A DNA stretch of 64,000 nt from NCBI GenBank assembly GCA_036960305.1, contig JBALWA010000001.1, positions 124,001 to 188,000 on the forward strand, written 5' to 3'. The DNA comes from JBALVT01 sp036960305 (GTDB taxonomy: Bacteria; Pseudomonadota; Gammaproteobacteria; Pseudomonadales; Halieaceae). The position numbers and the translations under genes are program-made. Shown one piece after another: positions 18,702 to 27,473 of the stretch (position 1 is the stretch's first letter; the number at the start of each line of letters is the position of its first letter). The notes below the pieces were generated by a model. It saw nothing but the letters and a program-made list of their open reading frames with translations, did not search any database and was not told the DNA's origin.

Positions 18702-19567
18702 GATGCGAGTCCTGTTCCACCCAGGTACATTGCAGTGAGTTTGTCTCCCCACAGGAGGCAGATCCAGCCGGCCATTGCAAGGTAGGGACCGAAGGGTATG
18801 GGTACGTCTTTACCCTTGCGGTGGATGACCATCAGGGTGATGCCGACGACTGCGCCGACCACTGATGAGAGCAAGATAATCAAGGGTATTGCCTGCCAGC
18901 CCAGCCAGGCCCCAAGGGCTGCCAGTAGCTTGAAATCGCCATAACCCATACCCTCTTTTCCGGTCACCAGCTTGAAAAGCCAGTACACACTCCACAGTGA
19001 CAGGTAACCCAGAATTGCGCCCAGAACGGATGCTTCCAAAGTGACGTAGGTGCCGGTGAGATTGAAGAGAATTCCCAGCCAGAGTAACGGCAGGGTTATA
19101 TCATCCGGCAATAACTGGTGGTCTACGTCAATCATTGTGAGGGCGATCAGCGCCCAGGTAAACAGCATGGCGCCCAGTAGAGCCGGTGAGGCGTTGAAGT
19201 AGGCCATCAGGGCCAGGGTCATGAGCCCGGTGATCAGTTCAACAATGGGGTAACGAACTGATATAGGTGCTTCACAGTTGTGGCATTTCCCCCGCAGTAG
19301 CAGGTAGCTCAATACGGGAATGTTCTGCCAGGCTTTGATGGGCTCCTTGCACTGTGGGCAGTGAGAGTTTGGTGTCGCCAGATTAATTTTTTGTACAGGC
19401 TCCTTCTCATTTACTTCCAGCAGTTCGCAGCAGTCTTTTCGCCACTGGGACTCCATCATGAGTGGCAGTCTATAGATTACGACGTTGAGGAAACTACCAA
19501 CAACCAGGCCCATAAAAAGCAGCCCGATAGCCAGCAGCCAAGGGTTTTGGTTGAAGGCATCTAACAT
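18698..19567 (-). CDS. pilD: Type IV prepilin peptidase / N-methyltransferase PilD
   Basis: Inner-membrane aspartyl protease that cleaves type IV prepilins and type II pseudopilins after glycine and methylates the new N-terminal Phe. The 289-residue protein shows the cytoplasmic CPQC...CHNC zinc motif, and the two catalytic aspartates in MIDVDHQLLPD and GYGDFKLLA. About eight membrane helices. Start ATG 19567 gives the family N-terminus; the frame upstream adds 28 unrelated residues. It should serve both PilA and the GspG-K pseudopilins encoded in this window. Confidence 0.97.
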   Translation of the reverse strand: MLDAFNQNPWLLAIGLLFMGLVVGSFLNVVIYRLPLMMESQWRKDCCELLEVNEKEPVQKINLATPNSHCPQCKEPIKAWQNIPVLSYLLLRGKCHNCEAPISVRYPIVELITGLMTLALMAYFNASPALLGAMLFTWALIALTMIDVDHQLLPDDITLPLLWLGILFNLTGTYVTLEASVLGAILGYLSLWSVYWLFKLVTGKEGMGYGDFKLLAALGAWLGWQAIPLIILLSSVVGAVVGITLMVIHRKGKDVPIPFGPYLAMAGWICLLWGDKLTAMYLGGTGLAS

Positions 19568-19607
19568 GTGCGCTATTCCGAAAGGTGTTGAGTAACGATA
19601 GCTGTGC

Positions 19608-20828
19608 TTAGATAACAGAGCCCAGCATAAAGATAGGCAGGTACATGGCAATCATCAGTCCGCCTACCAATACGCCCAGGATAGACATGATCATGGGCTC
19701 CATGAGCGAGCTTAAACTGTCTACGGCGTTGTCTACTGCCTCCTCGTAGTGATTGGCAACCTTGTCCAGCATGTCATCGAGGGCGCCGGATTCTTCGCCT
19801 ATCGATACCATTTGCAATAGCATATTGGGGAACAGTCCCGTGGACTTTATTGAGGTGTAAAGCGTGGTACCGGTGGTTACGTCGTCGCGTATCTGCTTGA
19901 TCGCTTTGTTGTAAACCGAGTTACCGGCCGCTCCTGCGGTGGAGTCCAGTGCGTCCACCAGTGGCACACCCGCGGCAAAGGTGGTGGCCAGGGTGCGGGA
20001 GAACCGGGCGATAACGGAGTTAAAAACGATATCCCCGATTACGGGCGCCTTGAGTGCCATCCTGTCCAAAAATTCAGCAAAAGGAACCGACCTGGCTTTG
20101 ATCTCCTTGAACAGGAATACGGCGGCTATGATGGCAATGACAATGATATACCACCACTCCTGGGTGAACTCTGATATCCCGAGGACAAAGAGGGTGAATG
20201 CGGGTAAATCTGAGCCGAAGCTCTGGAAGGTCTCGGCGAATTGCGGCACCACCTTGATCAGCAATATGCCCGTGACAATGAGGGCCACGATGACTACCGC
20301 AATAGGGTAGGTCATGGCCTTTTTGATTTTGGCTTTCAGTTGTTCTGTTTTCTCTTTGTAGGTCGCCACCCGATCCAGCATAACTTCAAGTGTTCCCGAG
20401 TCTTCACCTGAGGCGACGAGACTACAGTACAAGTCGTCAAAATATTTTGGGTGCTTGGCGAGCGATGGGGCGAGGCCGCCACCGGCTGCAACATCGTTCT
20501 TGATGGTATTTACCAGCGTGGTCATGCTGGGGTTCTCCAGGCCATCGGCGACAATTTCGAAACTCTGCACCAGCGGCACACCCGCTTTCATCATGGTGGC
20601 CATCTGTCGTGTGAAGATGCAAAGATCCATTGGCTTGATTTTCTTGCCGCCGCTGCCAAAAAGTGGCTTGGCCTTTTTGCGCACGCTTTTGGGCTTTATA
20701 CCCTGCTGCCGCAGTTGTGCTTTCGCCATGGCGGAACTCACGGCGGTAATTTCGCCTTTGGTGGTTCGGCCCTGTTTGTCTGTACCGTTCCAGGTAAAGG
20801 TACTGCCCCTCACTGCACTCGTTGCCAT
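19608..20828 (-). CDS. pilC: Type IV pilus inner-membrane platform protein PilC
   Basis: Polytopic platform on which PilB and PilT act to assemble and retract the pilus. The 406-residue protein has the two GspF-type domains with the paired motifs TRQMATMMKAGVPLVQSFEI and RFSRTLATTFAAGVPLVDAL, and three membrane helices. Gaps of about 40 bases separate it from pilB and pilD on the same strand. Confidence 0.97.
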   Translation of the reverse strand: MATSAVRGSTFTWNGTDKQGRTTKGEITAVSSAMAKAQLRQQGIKPKSVRKKAKPLFGSGGKKIKPMDLCIFTRQMATMMKAGVPLVQSFEIVADGLENPSMTTLVNTIKNDVAAGGGLAPSLAKHPKYFDDLYCSLVASGEDSGTLEVMLDRVATYKEKTEQLKAKIKKAMTYPIAVVIVALIVTGILLIKVVPQFAETFQSFGSDLPAFTLFVLGISEFTQEWWYIIVIAIIAAVFLFKEIKARSVPFAEFLDRMALKAPVIGDIVFNSVIARFSRTLATTFAAGVPLVDALDSTAGAAGNSVYNKAIKQIRDDVTTGTTLYTSIKSTGLFPNMLLQMVSIGEESGALDDMLDKVANHYEEAVDNAVDSLSSLMEPMIMSILGVLVGGLMIAMYLPIFMLGSVI

Positions 20829-20869
20829 AATTCTATCCGTCGCTGTCCAGAGGTTTCATTACTGCTAAT

Positions 20870-22591
20870 CTAGTCTGTTGTTATTCGGTTAACTTCTTCA
20901 AGGCTTGTTTCGCCCCGCGATGCCTTTTGCAGGGCAGATCGTCTCAAGTCGTTGAAGCCTTCGGCCCGTGCACGCTCGCTGATTTCAATGGAATTCCCTT
21001 CTTCCATGATTATTCTCGCGATAGTTGGCGTGACCCGCACCACTTCATAGACGCCAACCCGCCCTTTATAGCCATCTTTACACAGGCTGCAACCGACAGG
21101 CTTCATCAGCGTGGCGTTGCTGAGCATCTCTTCCGTGAAGCCTTCCTTGAGCAGGGTTTCGTGTGGAATATCGTCAGCGGGAACACTGCACTCTTTACAT
21201 AGTCGCCGGGCCAGCCGCTGGGCGATAATCAAATTTACCGATGTGGCCAGGTTAAAGGCGGGTACGCCCATGTTGAGCATACGGGTGATGGTTTCGGCCG
21301 CGCTATTGGTGTGCAAGGTGGACAGGACCATGTGACCGGTTTGAGCCGCCTTGATAGCAATCTCCGCTGTCTCCAGGTCTCGAATCTCACCTACCATGAT
21401 GATGTCGGGATCCTGACGCAAGAAAGAGCGAAGCGCTGTTGCAAAGTTTAATCCGACCTTGGCGTTCACGTGTACCTGGTTAATCCCTTCCAGGTTGATC
21501 TCCACCGGATCCTCTGCGGTTGAGATATTCCGCTCAGGCGTATTGAGCATGTTAAGGCCCGTATAGAGTGAGACTGTTTTACCCGAGCCGGTGGGTCCGG
21601 TGACCAGAATCATACCCTGGGGTTTTTCCAGGGCTGCAACATACATTTCTTTCTGATCGGGTTCATAGCCCAGTGCATCAATACCCATCTGTGCGCTGGT
21701 GGGGTCGAGGATACGCAGTACAATTTTTTCACCGAACAAAGTTGGCAATGTGTTCACACGAAAATCTATGGAACGATTTCGCGAAAGCTTCATTTGTATC
21801 CGGCCATCCTGGGGAATCCGTCTTTCGGAAATATCCATTTGCGACATGACTTTCAATCGGGCGGACAAACGAGCGGAGAGGTTTTTAGGCGGGCGCACGA
21901 TTTCCTGCAAAACGCCATCGGTACGGTAGCGTACCCGGTAATTTTTTTCGTAGGGCTCAAAGTGTATATCCGAAGCGCCTTGTTTGATGGCGTCAATTAG
22001 CACTTTATTGACGAAACGCACGATAGGTGTCTCGTCAATGTTGGAATCTGTGTCTTCATCCTGGTCACCAACCTCCCCGGATTGAATGTCGATATCATCC
22101 AGGTCGCCGGAATCCAGGTCATCGAGACCATCGCCCAGGTTGTCCTGAGCTTCTACCCATTTGCCAATTACGGTGTTGAGGGCATTCTCTTCTACCAGCA
22201 CGGCATCGGTGTTGATGCCGGTATGAAACTTGATCTCGTCCAGAGCGGCCAAATTCGTGGGGTCAGATACTGCGATAAACAGGCGGTTGCCGCGATGAAA
22301 CAGTGGCAGTGCATGGTGCTTTGCGACCAGACTGGCGTCAACCAGGCCTTCCGGCAGGTTGGCTTGATTGAAGGCGTCTATATCAAATAGAGGGACACCA
22401 AATTCCTGCGAGGCAACTACGGCGAGTCGCTGGCTGTCAATTTCTTTTGTGGCGACCAGGTATTTTACGAAAGGCGTTTGTTCTGCCGACGCTTCTCTTT
22501 GCGCATCTCCCGCATCCTGGGCCGAGATTAATCCCTCGGCAACCAGTCGTCCTGCCAGTCCGCTAAGCTGCCCAACTGCTTTTTCGTTCAT
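20870..22591 (-). CDS. pilB: Type IV pilus assembly ATPase PilB
   Basis: Hexameric ATPase that powers pilus extension. The 573-residue protein has an N-terminal MshEN-like domain (starting LSGLAGRLVAEGLI), Walker A GPTGSGKTVSLY, the Asp box and Walker B region DPDIIMVGEIRDLETAEIA, and the zinc-binding tetracysteine formed by CKEC and CSLC. An in-frame ATG at 22618 adds nine residues; ATG 22591 (MNEKAVGQLSG) resembles the family start more closely. Divergent from pilA across the 476-base intergenic region. Confidence 0.96.
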   Translation of the reverse strand: MNEKAVGQLSGLAGRLVAEGLISAQDAGDAQREASAEQTPFVKYLVATKEIDSQRLAVVASQEFGVPLFDIDAFNQANLPEGLVDASLVAKHHALPLFHRGNRLFIAVSDPTNLAALDEIKFHTGINTDAVLVEENALNTVIGKWVEAQDNLGDGLDDLDSGDLDDIDIQSGEVGDQDEDTDSNIDETPIVRFVNKVLIDAIKQGASDIHFEPYEKNYRVRYRTDGVLQEIVRPPKNLSARLSARLKVMSQMDISERRIPQDGRIQMKLSRNRSIDFRVNTLPTLFGEKIVLRILDPTSAQMGIDALGYEPDQKEMYVAALEKPQGMILVTGPTGSGKTVSLYTGLNMLNTPERNISTAEDPVEINLEGINQVHVNAKVGLNFATALRSFLRQDPDIIMVGEIRDLETAEIAIKAAQTGHMVLSTLHTNSAAETITRMLNMGVPAFNLATSVNLIIAQRLARRLCKECSVPADDIPHETLLKEGFTEEMLSNATLMKPVGCSLCKDGYKGRVGVYEVVRVTPTIARIIMEEGNSIEISERARAEGFNDLRRSALQKASRGETSLEEVNRITTD

Positions 22592-22818
22592 TTGCACTAG
22601 GTCCCTGTCTAGTCGCATGCTTCATACACTTTATAGCTTCTAGTTATGATTCCAGTATAACCATCCATGCGCTGTGCTAATAGCCATATAGGGCAACATT
22701 TCCGGTGATAATTGGTGATTTCTCCACTTAATTGAACATTCTTTCGCGCATGATCCTTTTACCGGCAGGGCCATTGTCCGCTGTCCGGTACGAGGTAGGT
22801 GATTTGATTTGCCACTGT

Positions 22819-22835
22819 GTGACAATATTTGTCAC
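22819..22835. promoter_or_regulatory. Perfect 7-3-7 palindrome upstream of the pilA sigma-54 promoter
   Basis: GTGACAA and TTGTCAC form a perfect inverted repeat with a 3-base centre, about 165 bases upstream of the predicted pilA transcription start. That is a usual place for an enhancer bound by a sigma-54 activator. Each arm contains TGTC, the core of the published Pseudomonas PilR-binding motif, and two further TGTCCG copies occur at 22777-22782 and 22784-22789. Binding by PilR is inferred. Confidence 0.5.
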
Positions 22836-22963
22836 TAAGCGCGTAAATCGTCGACTTGAAGCAAGCTCTATGTGAAGAACGATTGCGGGATAATAATCTT
22901 TGATGTTTCATAAGTTGTTGTATTTAAGAGATAATAAGGCTAAGTAATTATTTTTCTCAGAGG

Positions 22964-22980
22964 TTGGCACGCAAAGTGCA
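22964..22980 (+). promoter_or_regulatory. Sigma-54 (-24/-12) promoter of pilA
   Basis: TTGGCACGCAAAGTGCA matches the RpoN consensus TGGCAC-N5-TTGCA with one mismatch, and the GG and GC doublets have the required spacing (GG at 22966-22967, GC at 22978-22979). The expected start of transcription is near 22991, giving a leader of about 77 bases before pilA. Pilin genes in Pseudomonas are known to use RpoN with PilR. The rest of the 22592-23067 gap is AT-richer than its surroundings and shows no gene. Confidence 0.8.
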
Positions 22981-23067
22981 GTCTTGATCATGTGAGTATC
23001 GATTCGGACAGAGCCCGCTTTGCGTGAATCGAGATTTTTATAATGGATTGTTATGGAGTAGGGAATT

Positions 23068-23529
23068 ATGAACATACAAAAGAGCACACAACAGGGTTTT
23101 ACCCTTATCGAACTGATGATCGTGATTGCGATCATTGGTATTCTGGCAGCCATCGCGTTGCCTGCATACCAGGACTACACTGTTCGGGCGAAAATGTCTG
23201 AGCCGATGGCTGCGCTGTCTGAAGCCAAGACCTCTGTGACAGAGTATTATTCAACACGGGCTGCTTTGCCACAAAACAATACAGATGCCGGTGTGGCAAG
23301 AACCCGCACCAGTGAGTATATCGACGAAATTCTCGTTGCAACCGCCACCGGTGGTCCGCTGATTTCGGCCGCGATTAACGGCGGTGTTGTTCCTGGAGTC
23401 GCTTCGCCTTCTTTCGTACTGTCAGGCACCACTCAGAATGACGGTACAATCAATTGGACGTGTAAGTCTCAAGCCGTTACCGGCAGTACAGCAATTCTGG
23501 CGAAGTACCTGCCAGCTACTTGCCGCTAA
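23068..23529 (+). CDS. pilA: Type IVa major pilin PilA
   Basis: Structural subunit of the type IV pilus. The 153-residue prepilin has a short basic leader ending in Gly10, cleavage before Phe11 in QGFTLIELMIVIAIIGILAA, Glu at +5 of the mature protein, then a globular domain. Cys132 and Cys152 near the C-terminus would form the usual disulfide-bonded D-region, ending in ATCR. The mature N-terminus will be processed by PilD. Expression is likely from the sigma-54 promoter upstream, and an intrinsic terminator follows. The genes downstream suggest that this pilin is glycosylated. Confidence 0.95.
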   Translation: MNIQKSTQQGFTLIELMIVIAIIGILAAIALPAYQDYTVRAKMSEPMAALSEAKTSVTEYYSTRAALPQNNTDAGVARTRTSEYIDEILVATATGGPLISAAINGGVVPGVASPSFVLSGTTQNDGTINWTCKSQAVTGSTAILAKYLPATCR

Positions 23530-23547
23530 GCGAGCGAGTAAGGAAAG

Positions 23548-23573
23548 GGCCCGGTACTGCCGGGCCTTTTTTT
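23548..23573 (+). terminator. Rho-independent terminator after pilA
   Basis: A 7-base stem GGCCCGG / CCGGGCC with a 5-base loop is followed directly by seven T residues. It lies 18 bases after the pilA stop. It should limit read-through into the glycosyltransferase-like genes, giving high pilin and low downstream expression. Confidence 0.9.
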
Positions 23574-23631
23574 ATGTGCGCTTTTTAGATCGAGTGATTC
23601 GTATGTTAGACGCTGACTACGCGGGCTTACT

Positions 23632-25578
23632 ATGATGTGGACACAGTGCTCTTACCGGCTGCGCTTTGGTATTGTTCTACTTCTGACACTTGTTCCCTAT
23701 GCTTTTGCGCTGCAAGCGCCTCTTTTCTTCGATGACTTGCCTAATCTTGTCAATAACCCTGTTTTGCAAATCGATGGCCGGGTCTTCGATGAGTGGCGAA
23801 CTGCGGCCTTCAGTTCTGGCTCCGGAGCTCTTCGTCGGCCGGTTTCCATGTTGTCGTTTGCGTTAAATCATGCCTTCTTTGGCGAATTTACACCGGCGAC
23901 ACTGAAAGCCGTCAACCTTGCGATCCACTTGACGATAGGGTTGCTGATTTACCTGCTGGCAGAAGTGTTATTTCGCGCACCAGCGCTACGCCCTATGGAC
24001 AGTACCCGCAGGCACTGGGCTGCTCTCGCGGCTGCGGCTATCTGGTTGTTGCACCCGCTACACGTGTCGACGGTGCTTTACTCTGTGCAGCGTATGGCGC
24101 AGCTGTCTGCGCTCTTTGTGGTGTTGGGGCTGTGGGTTTTTAGTCGCTATCGTTTGCGCTGGGCACACAGCGGTGCCACAGTGGGCGAGATAGCTGCTGC
24201 CGCGATTTGGCTCTTGATTATTACCGTATTCGCTACCTTGTCCAAGGAAAATGGCGCGCTGTTACCCTGGTTGTTATTGGTCGTTGAAACGGCATTGTTT
24301 CGCGGACAGTGGTGGGGCGTCAGGCGTCCTTCATTGGTAAAATTGGGCTGGTTGGCGCTGCTACTGCCCATCCTGTTAATTGGGCTTATTTTCCTGTTCC
24401 GCCCCGAGCTCTTCACTGCGGGCTATCAGCTGCGGGATTTCAGTCTGGTTGAGCGATTGATGACCCAGTGTCGCGTTTTATGGCTTTACCTCGGCTGGCT
24501 TGTGATACCTGATATATCCGCTATGGGTTTTCAGCATGATGATATCGCCTTGTCGCGTGGGCTGCTGCAGCCTTATAGCACGGTGCTTGCTCTGGCGGGT
24601 TGGGTGTTGGCGGTGATCGCTGCTTTCTTTCTTCGTTATCGTTATCCCATGCTGTTATTCGCAGTGCTTTTTTTCCTGGTCGGGCATGTGATGGAGTCGA
24701 CAGTGCTCGCCTTGGAGATGGTTTTCGAACATCGTAATTATCTTCCTGGTATCGGCATATGCTTACTGATGGCCTCGCTCTTGACCAGCGAGAAGTTATG
24801 GCAATTAAAGATAAACCCGGTGTTGCCTCTGGTCGGTATACTTTGTGTCTTTTTGGTTTTACTCGCTATCCGCTGCATGGTCTGGTCCGATGCATTCTTA
24901 ATGGCGCGGACAAATGTGATTAATCATCCAGATTCTCCCCGCGCCAATTATTTTTACGCTGAGGCCCTCCAGGATAAACATAAGCAAGGCGCTGAGGAGG
25001 GTTTGAGTGAGGGTGAAATCAAGGCCCTTGTGGTAGCCATGCGGCAGCAGTTTTTTCGTGTCCATGAATTGGCACCCACCGACACTTCAGCACTGGTCAG
25101 TCTATATTACACGGACGCACAATATTTTCCTGACTTGGGCAAGCAGTTGGATTGGTTTTCTGTATTGGAGCGGGCTTTACGTGCTCGCGTACTTCAGGCC
25201 TCAGACTTTGTCTCGCTTTCGGTACTGGTGGATTGTGTTGGCAATGGTGGCTGTCAGGCACTAGGCAGTCGGGTCGAGTCCCTGCTTGATGATCTGATAG
25301 TGAAATACCCACGGGAAGAGCGACTCTATCTGGTTAAGTATGATTTCCTGGTTTTCTCCGGCGCTCCAGTGCAGCAGCGTATTGCATTGCTGGAGAAGGC
25401 AAGCGTCTTGTCACCTGAACACGCCTCTTTGCAGTACCTGCTGGTTTTGGAAAATGGAAAAAACGATGATATTGCCGGTATGTACGAAGTTGCAAGGCAG
25501 TGGCTTGCTCACGACGGCAGGCGTTGGGATTTACCACTGATCAAACGTTTGTTTGTCTTTCCGGAGGCATCCCAGTGA
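23632..25578 (+). CDS. TMTC/PMT-like polytopic membrane protein, candidate pilin O-glycosyltransferase (copy 1)
   Basis: A 648-residue protein with a multi-helix membrane region (about residues 10-430) and a soluble C-terminal part likely to hold TPR-like helices. Features shared with eukaryotic TMTC mannosyltransferases and bacterial TPR relatives are the Asp-Asp pair after the first helix (FFDDLPNLV, D34-D35), the RRPVSMLSFALNH segment, HPLHVSTVLYSVQRMAQL, and FEHRNYLPGIG. GT-C enzymes use a lipid-linked sugar and act on the periplasmic side; an acidic pair in the first loop is their usual catalytic feature. The next gene is a paralogue and the one after is a DPM1-like enzyme. Function in pilin glycosylation is inferred from family and place. 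Confidence 0.75.
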   Translation: MMWTQCSYRLRFGIVLLLTLVPYAFALQAPLFFDDLPNLVNNPVLQIDGRVFDEWRTAAFSSGSGALRRPVSMLSFALNHAFFGEFTPATLKAVNLAIHLTIGLLIYLLAEVLFRAPALRPMDSTRRHWAALAAAAIWLLHPLHVSTVLYSVQRMAQLSALFVVLGLWVFSRYRLRWAHSGATVGEIAAAAIWLLIITVFATLSKENGALLPWLLLVVETALFRGQWWGVRRPSLVKLGWLALLLPILLIGLIFLFRPELFTAGYQLRDFSLVERLMTQCRVLWLYLGWLVIPDISAMGFQHDDIALSRGLLQPYSTVLALAGWVLAVIAAFFLRYRYPMLLFAVLFFLVGHVMESTVLALEMVFEHRNYLPGIGICLLMASLLTSEKLWQLKINPVLPLVGILCVFLVLLAIRCMVWSDAFLMARTNVINHPDSPRANYFYAEALQDKHKQGAEEGLSEGEIKALVVAMRQQFFRVHELAPTDTSALVSLYYTDAQYFPDLGKQLDWFSVLERALRARVLQASDFVSLSVLVDCVGNGGCQALGSRVESLLDDLIVKYPREERLYLVKYDFLVFSGAPVQQRIALLEKASVLSPEHASLQYLLVLENGKNDDIAGMYEVARQWLAHDGRRWDLPLIKRLFVFPEASQ

Positions 25579-27473
25579 GCGGGGGGAATAGGGCGAGGTT
25601 TGGAATGGCTGCGCCGTGGCTGCTCTGGCTGTTGTTCCTGGCGGTCACGGTCTGGGTTTACGCTCCTGGTATCGCCGGTCCTGCACTGTTGGACGACCGC
25701 GCCAGTGTAATGGTCATGGATGAATTGAATGAGCATCCGGAATATGCCCTCGACTATATCCTCGGTGACACGTCAGGGCCGCTGGGGCGGCCGGTGTCCA
25801 TGGTGAGTTTTGTACTTGAAAAACTCTACCTGGATGAGGGTATTTCCGGAGGAAAAAAGGTCAATATTGCGCTTCACCTGGTGAATGGCAGTCTGGTGGT
25901 CTGGTTGTTCACCTATTTACTAGCCTATGTCAGGGCGCCAGCCTATCGCTGGCTGGCGGTAACCCTTGGTGCCACCTGGTTGCTCTCACCACTCTATGTC
26001 AGCACGGTACTTTATGTGGTTCAGCGGATGGCCATGCTGGGTGCCCTGTTTATGTTGGCGGCCTGTGTTAGTTATGCCGGTTGGCGGATGGCGCTGGTGC
26101 GGGGTGAGACAGGAAGGTGGCAGCTCCCGCTGGTGCTTGTCTTTCTGATCCTGGCTGTTTTCGCGAAAGAGAACTCGATTGTGGTATTACCCATATTGCT
26201 GCTGATGGAAGCTTTGTGGTTTGGATTTAGAGGGGAAGGCGGTCGACCGATAATCTGGTTGCGCCGGACGAGTCTCGGTATGATTTTTCTTGGCACTTTG
26301 TTCCTCGCGACATTTTTCACGGTCAATGCCGATTGGCTGGTGAATTCCTATGGCAATATGCCCTTCAACCTGCAGGAGAGGGTGCTCACCGAGAGCAATA
26401 TACTCTGGGAATATGTGGGTCAACTTTATTCACCGGATGTCACCGGGATGGGGCTTTATCACGATGATGTCATTGTAGCGAAATCCCTGACTGACCCCCG
26501 GGGTACCTTGGGTTCGGTCGTAGCCTGGCTGGGATTTTTCCTGCTGTGCCTGGTTTTATTGCGGTGGCAACGGGGTCGGTATTTCGTATTCGCCTGTTCG
26601 ATATTCGTTGTTGGTCACTTGACTGAGTCCACGATACTTCCTCTGGAATTATACTTCGAACATCGGAATTATTTTCCCGGTATTGGCTTGTTTTTATTGC
26701 TGGGCCTGCCTTTGGTGGCCATCCTTAAAAAGTGGCCCGAGCCCACCGCGCCCCTGTTGGTCTGTCTTGGGCTCTATGTACTGACACTGGTGCTGCAAAC
26801 CAGTTCGCAGGTTCAGCTGTGGTCAAACGGGCCCTTGCTGAAACTGAATAATGTGAATGCCCACCCGGAGTCCTACCGGGCAAATACCGATATGGGGGCA
26901 GAGTTGGCTCAGGCCGGCGAATTGGTTGCTGCACTGGAGTATTCAGCCAGGGCACATCGGGCAAGACCTTCCGAGCGGGAGGGTGATCACGACATTCGGG
27001 ATCTCGCGCTGAGCTGCCTCGCGAACAAGCCGCTTCCTGACGAGCGTGTGGTTCTCATTGGCACCGTCCACGCTGAGCGCCCCCTCAGTTCAGTTTCCAC
27101 CCTGCAGGTATTGGTTCGTTTGCTGCAGGGAGATACCTGTCCTGAATTTGATCGCGTGGGTTTTGCCAACAGAATGAAACAGGTTTTTCTGGAAGAAGGG
27201 CATGATGACAAGGCGGCCAATCAGATCTATTCCAGACTTGCAGTGCTGGAAAGCTCGCTGGAGCGTTACGATAACGCCTATGTTTACATCGAGAAATTCT
27301 TAAACGTGTCGCCGGATGATGTTACGGGTTTGTTAATGAAGCTGCATTTTTCTACCGCTTTGGATCTGGCTACTGAAGTTAGTGCTACTATTGCACGCTT
27401 GCAGGCCCTGAACGAAAATGAAAAGCTGACAGTCAGCGAACAGCAGACCTTATCTCTGTATTTGGAGAACTGA
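25575..27473 (+). CDS. TMTC/PMT-like polytopic membrane protein (copy 2, tandem paralogue)
   Basis: A 632-residue paralogue of the preceding gene with the same motif series: LLDDRASV (D40-D41) after the first helix, GRPVSMVSFVLEK, SPLYVSTVLYVVQRMAML and FEHRNYFPGIG, followed by a soluble helical C-terminus. GTG 25575 overlaps the upstream stop by four bases and has GGAGG seven bases before it, so translational coupling is likely; ATG 25605 is a weaker alternative. The two copies are clearly diverged, which suggests different acceptors or sugars rather than a recent duplication. Family assignment is firm by motif; the reaction is inferred. Confidence 0.75.
   Translation: MSGGNRARFGMAAPWLLWLLFLAVTVWVYAPGIAGPALLDDRASVMVMDELNEHPEYALDYILGDTSGPLGRPVSMVSFVLEKLYLDEGISGGKKVNIALHLVNGSLVVWLFTYLLAYVRAPAYRWLAVTLGATWLLSPLYVSTVLYVVQRMAMLGALFMLAACVSYAGWRMALVRGETGRWQLPLVLVFLILAVFAKENSIVVLPILLLMEALWFGFRGEGGRPIIWLRRTSLGMIFLGTLFLATFFTVNADWLVNSYGNMPFNLQERVLTESNILWEYVGQLYSPDVTGMGLYHDDVIVAKSLTDPRGTLGSVVAWLGFFLLCLVLLRWQRGRYFVFACSIFVVGHLTESTILPLELYFEHRNYFPGIGLFLLLGLPLVAILKKWPEPTAPLLVCLGLYVLTLVLQTSSQVQLWSNGPLLKLNNVNAHPESYRANTDMGAELAQAGELVAALEYSARAHRARPSEREGDHDIRDLALSCLANKPLPDERVVLIGTVHAERPLSSVSTLQVLVRLLQGDTCPEFDRVGFANRMKQVFLEEGHDDKAANQIYSRLAVLESSLERYDNAYVYIEKFLNVSPDDVTGLLMKLHFSTALDLATEVSATIARLQALNENEKLTVSEQQTLSLYLEN

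Noticed and set aside
18702..18752. Longer coaE start at 18752.
   Set aside because: The added 17 residues lie inside pilD and precede the normal CoaE start; the GTG at 18701 forms a usual 4-base overlap.
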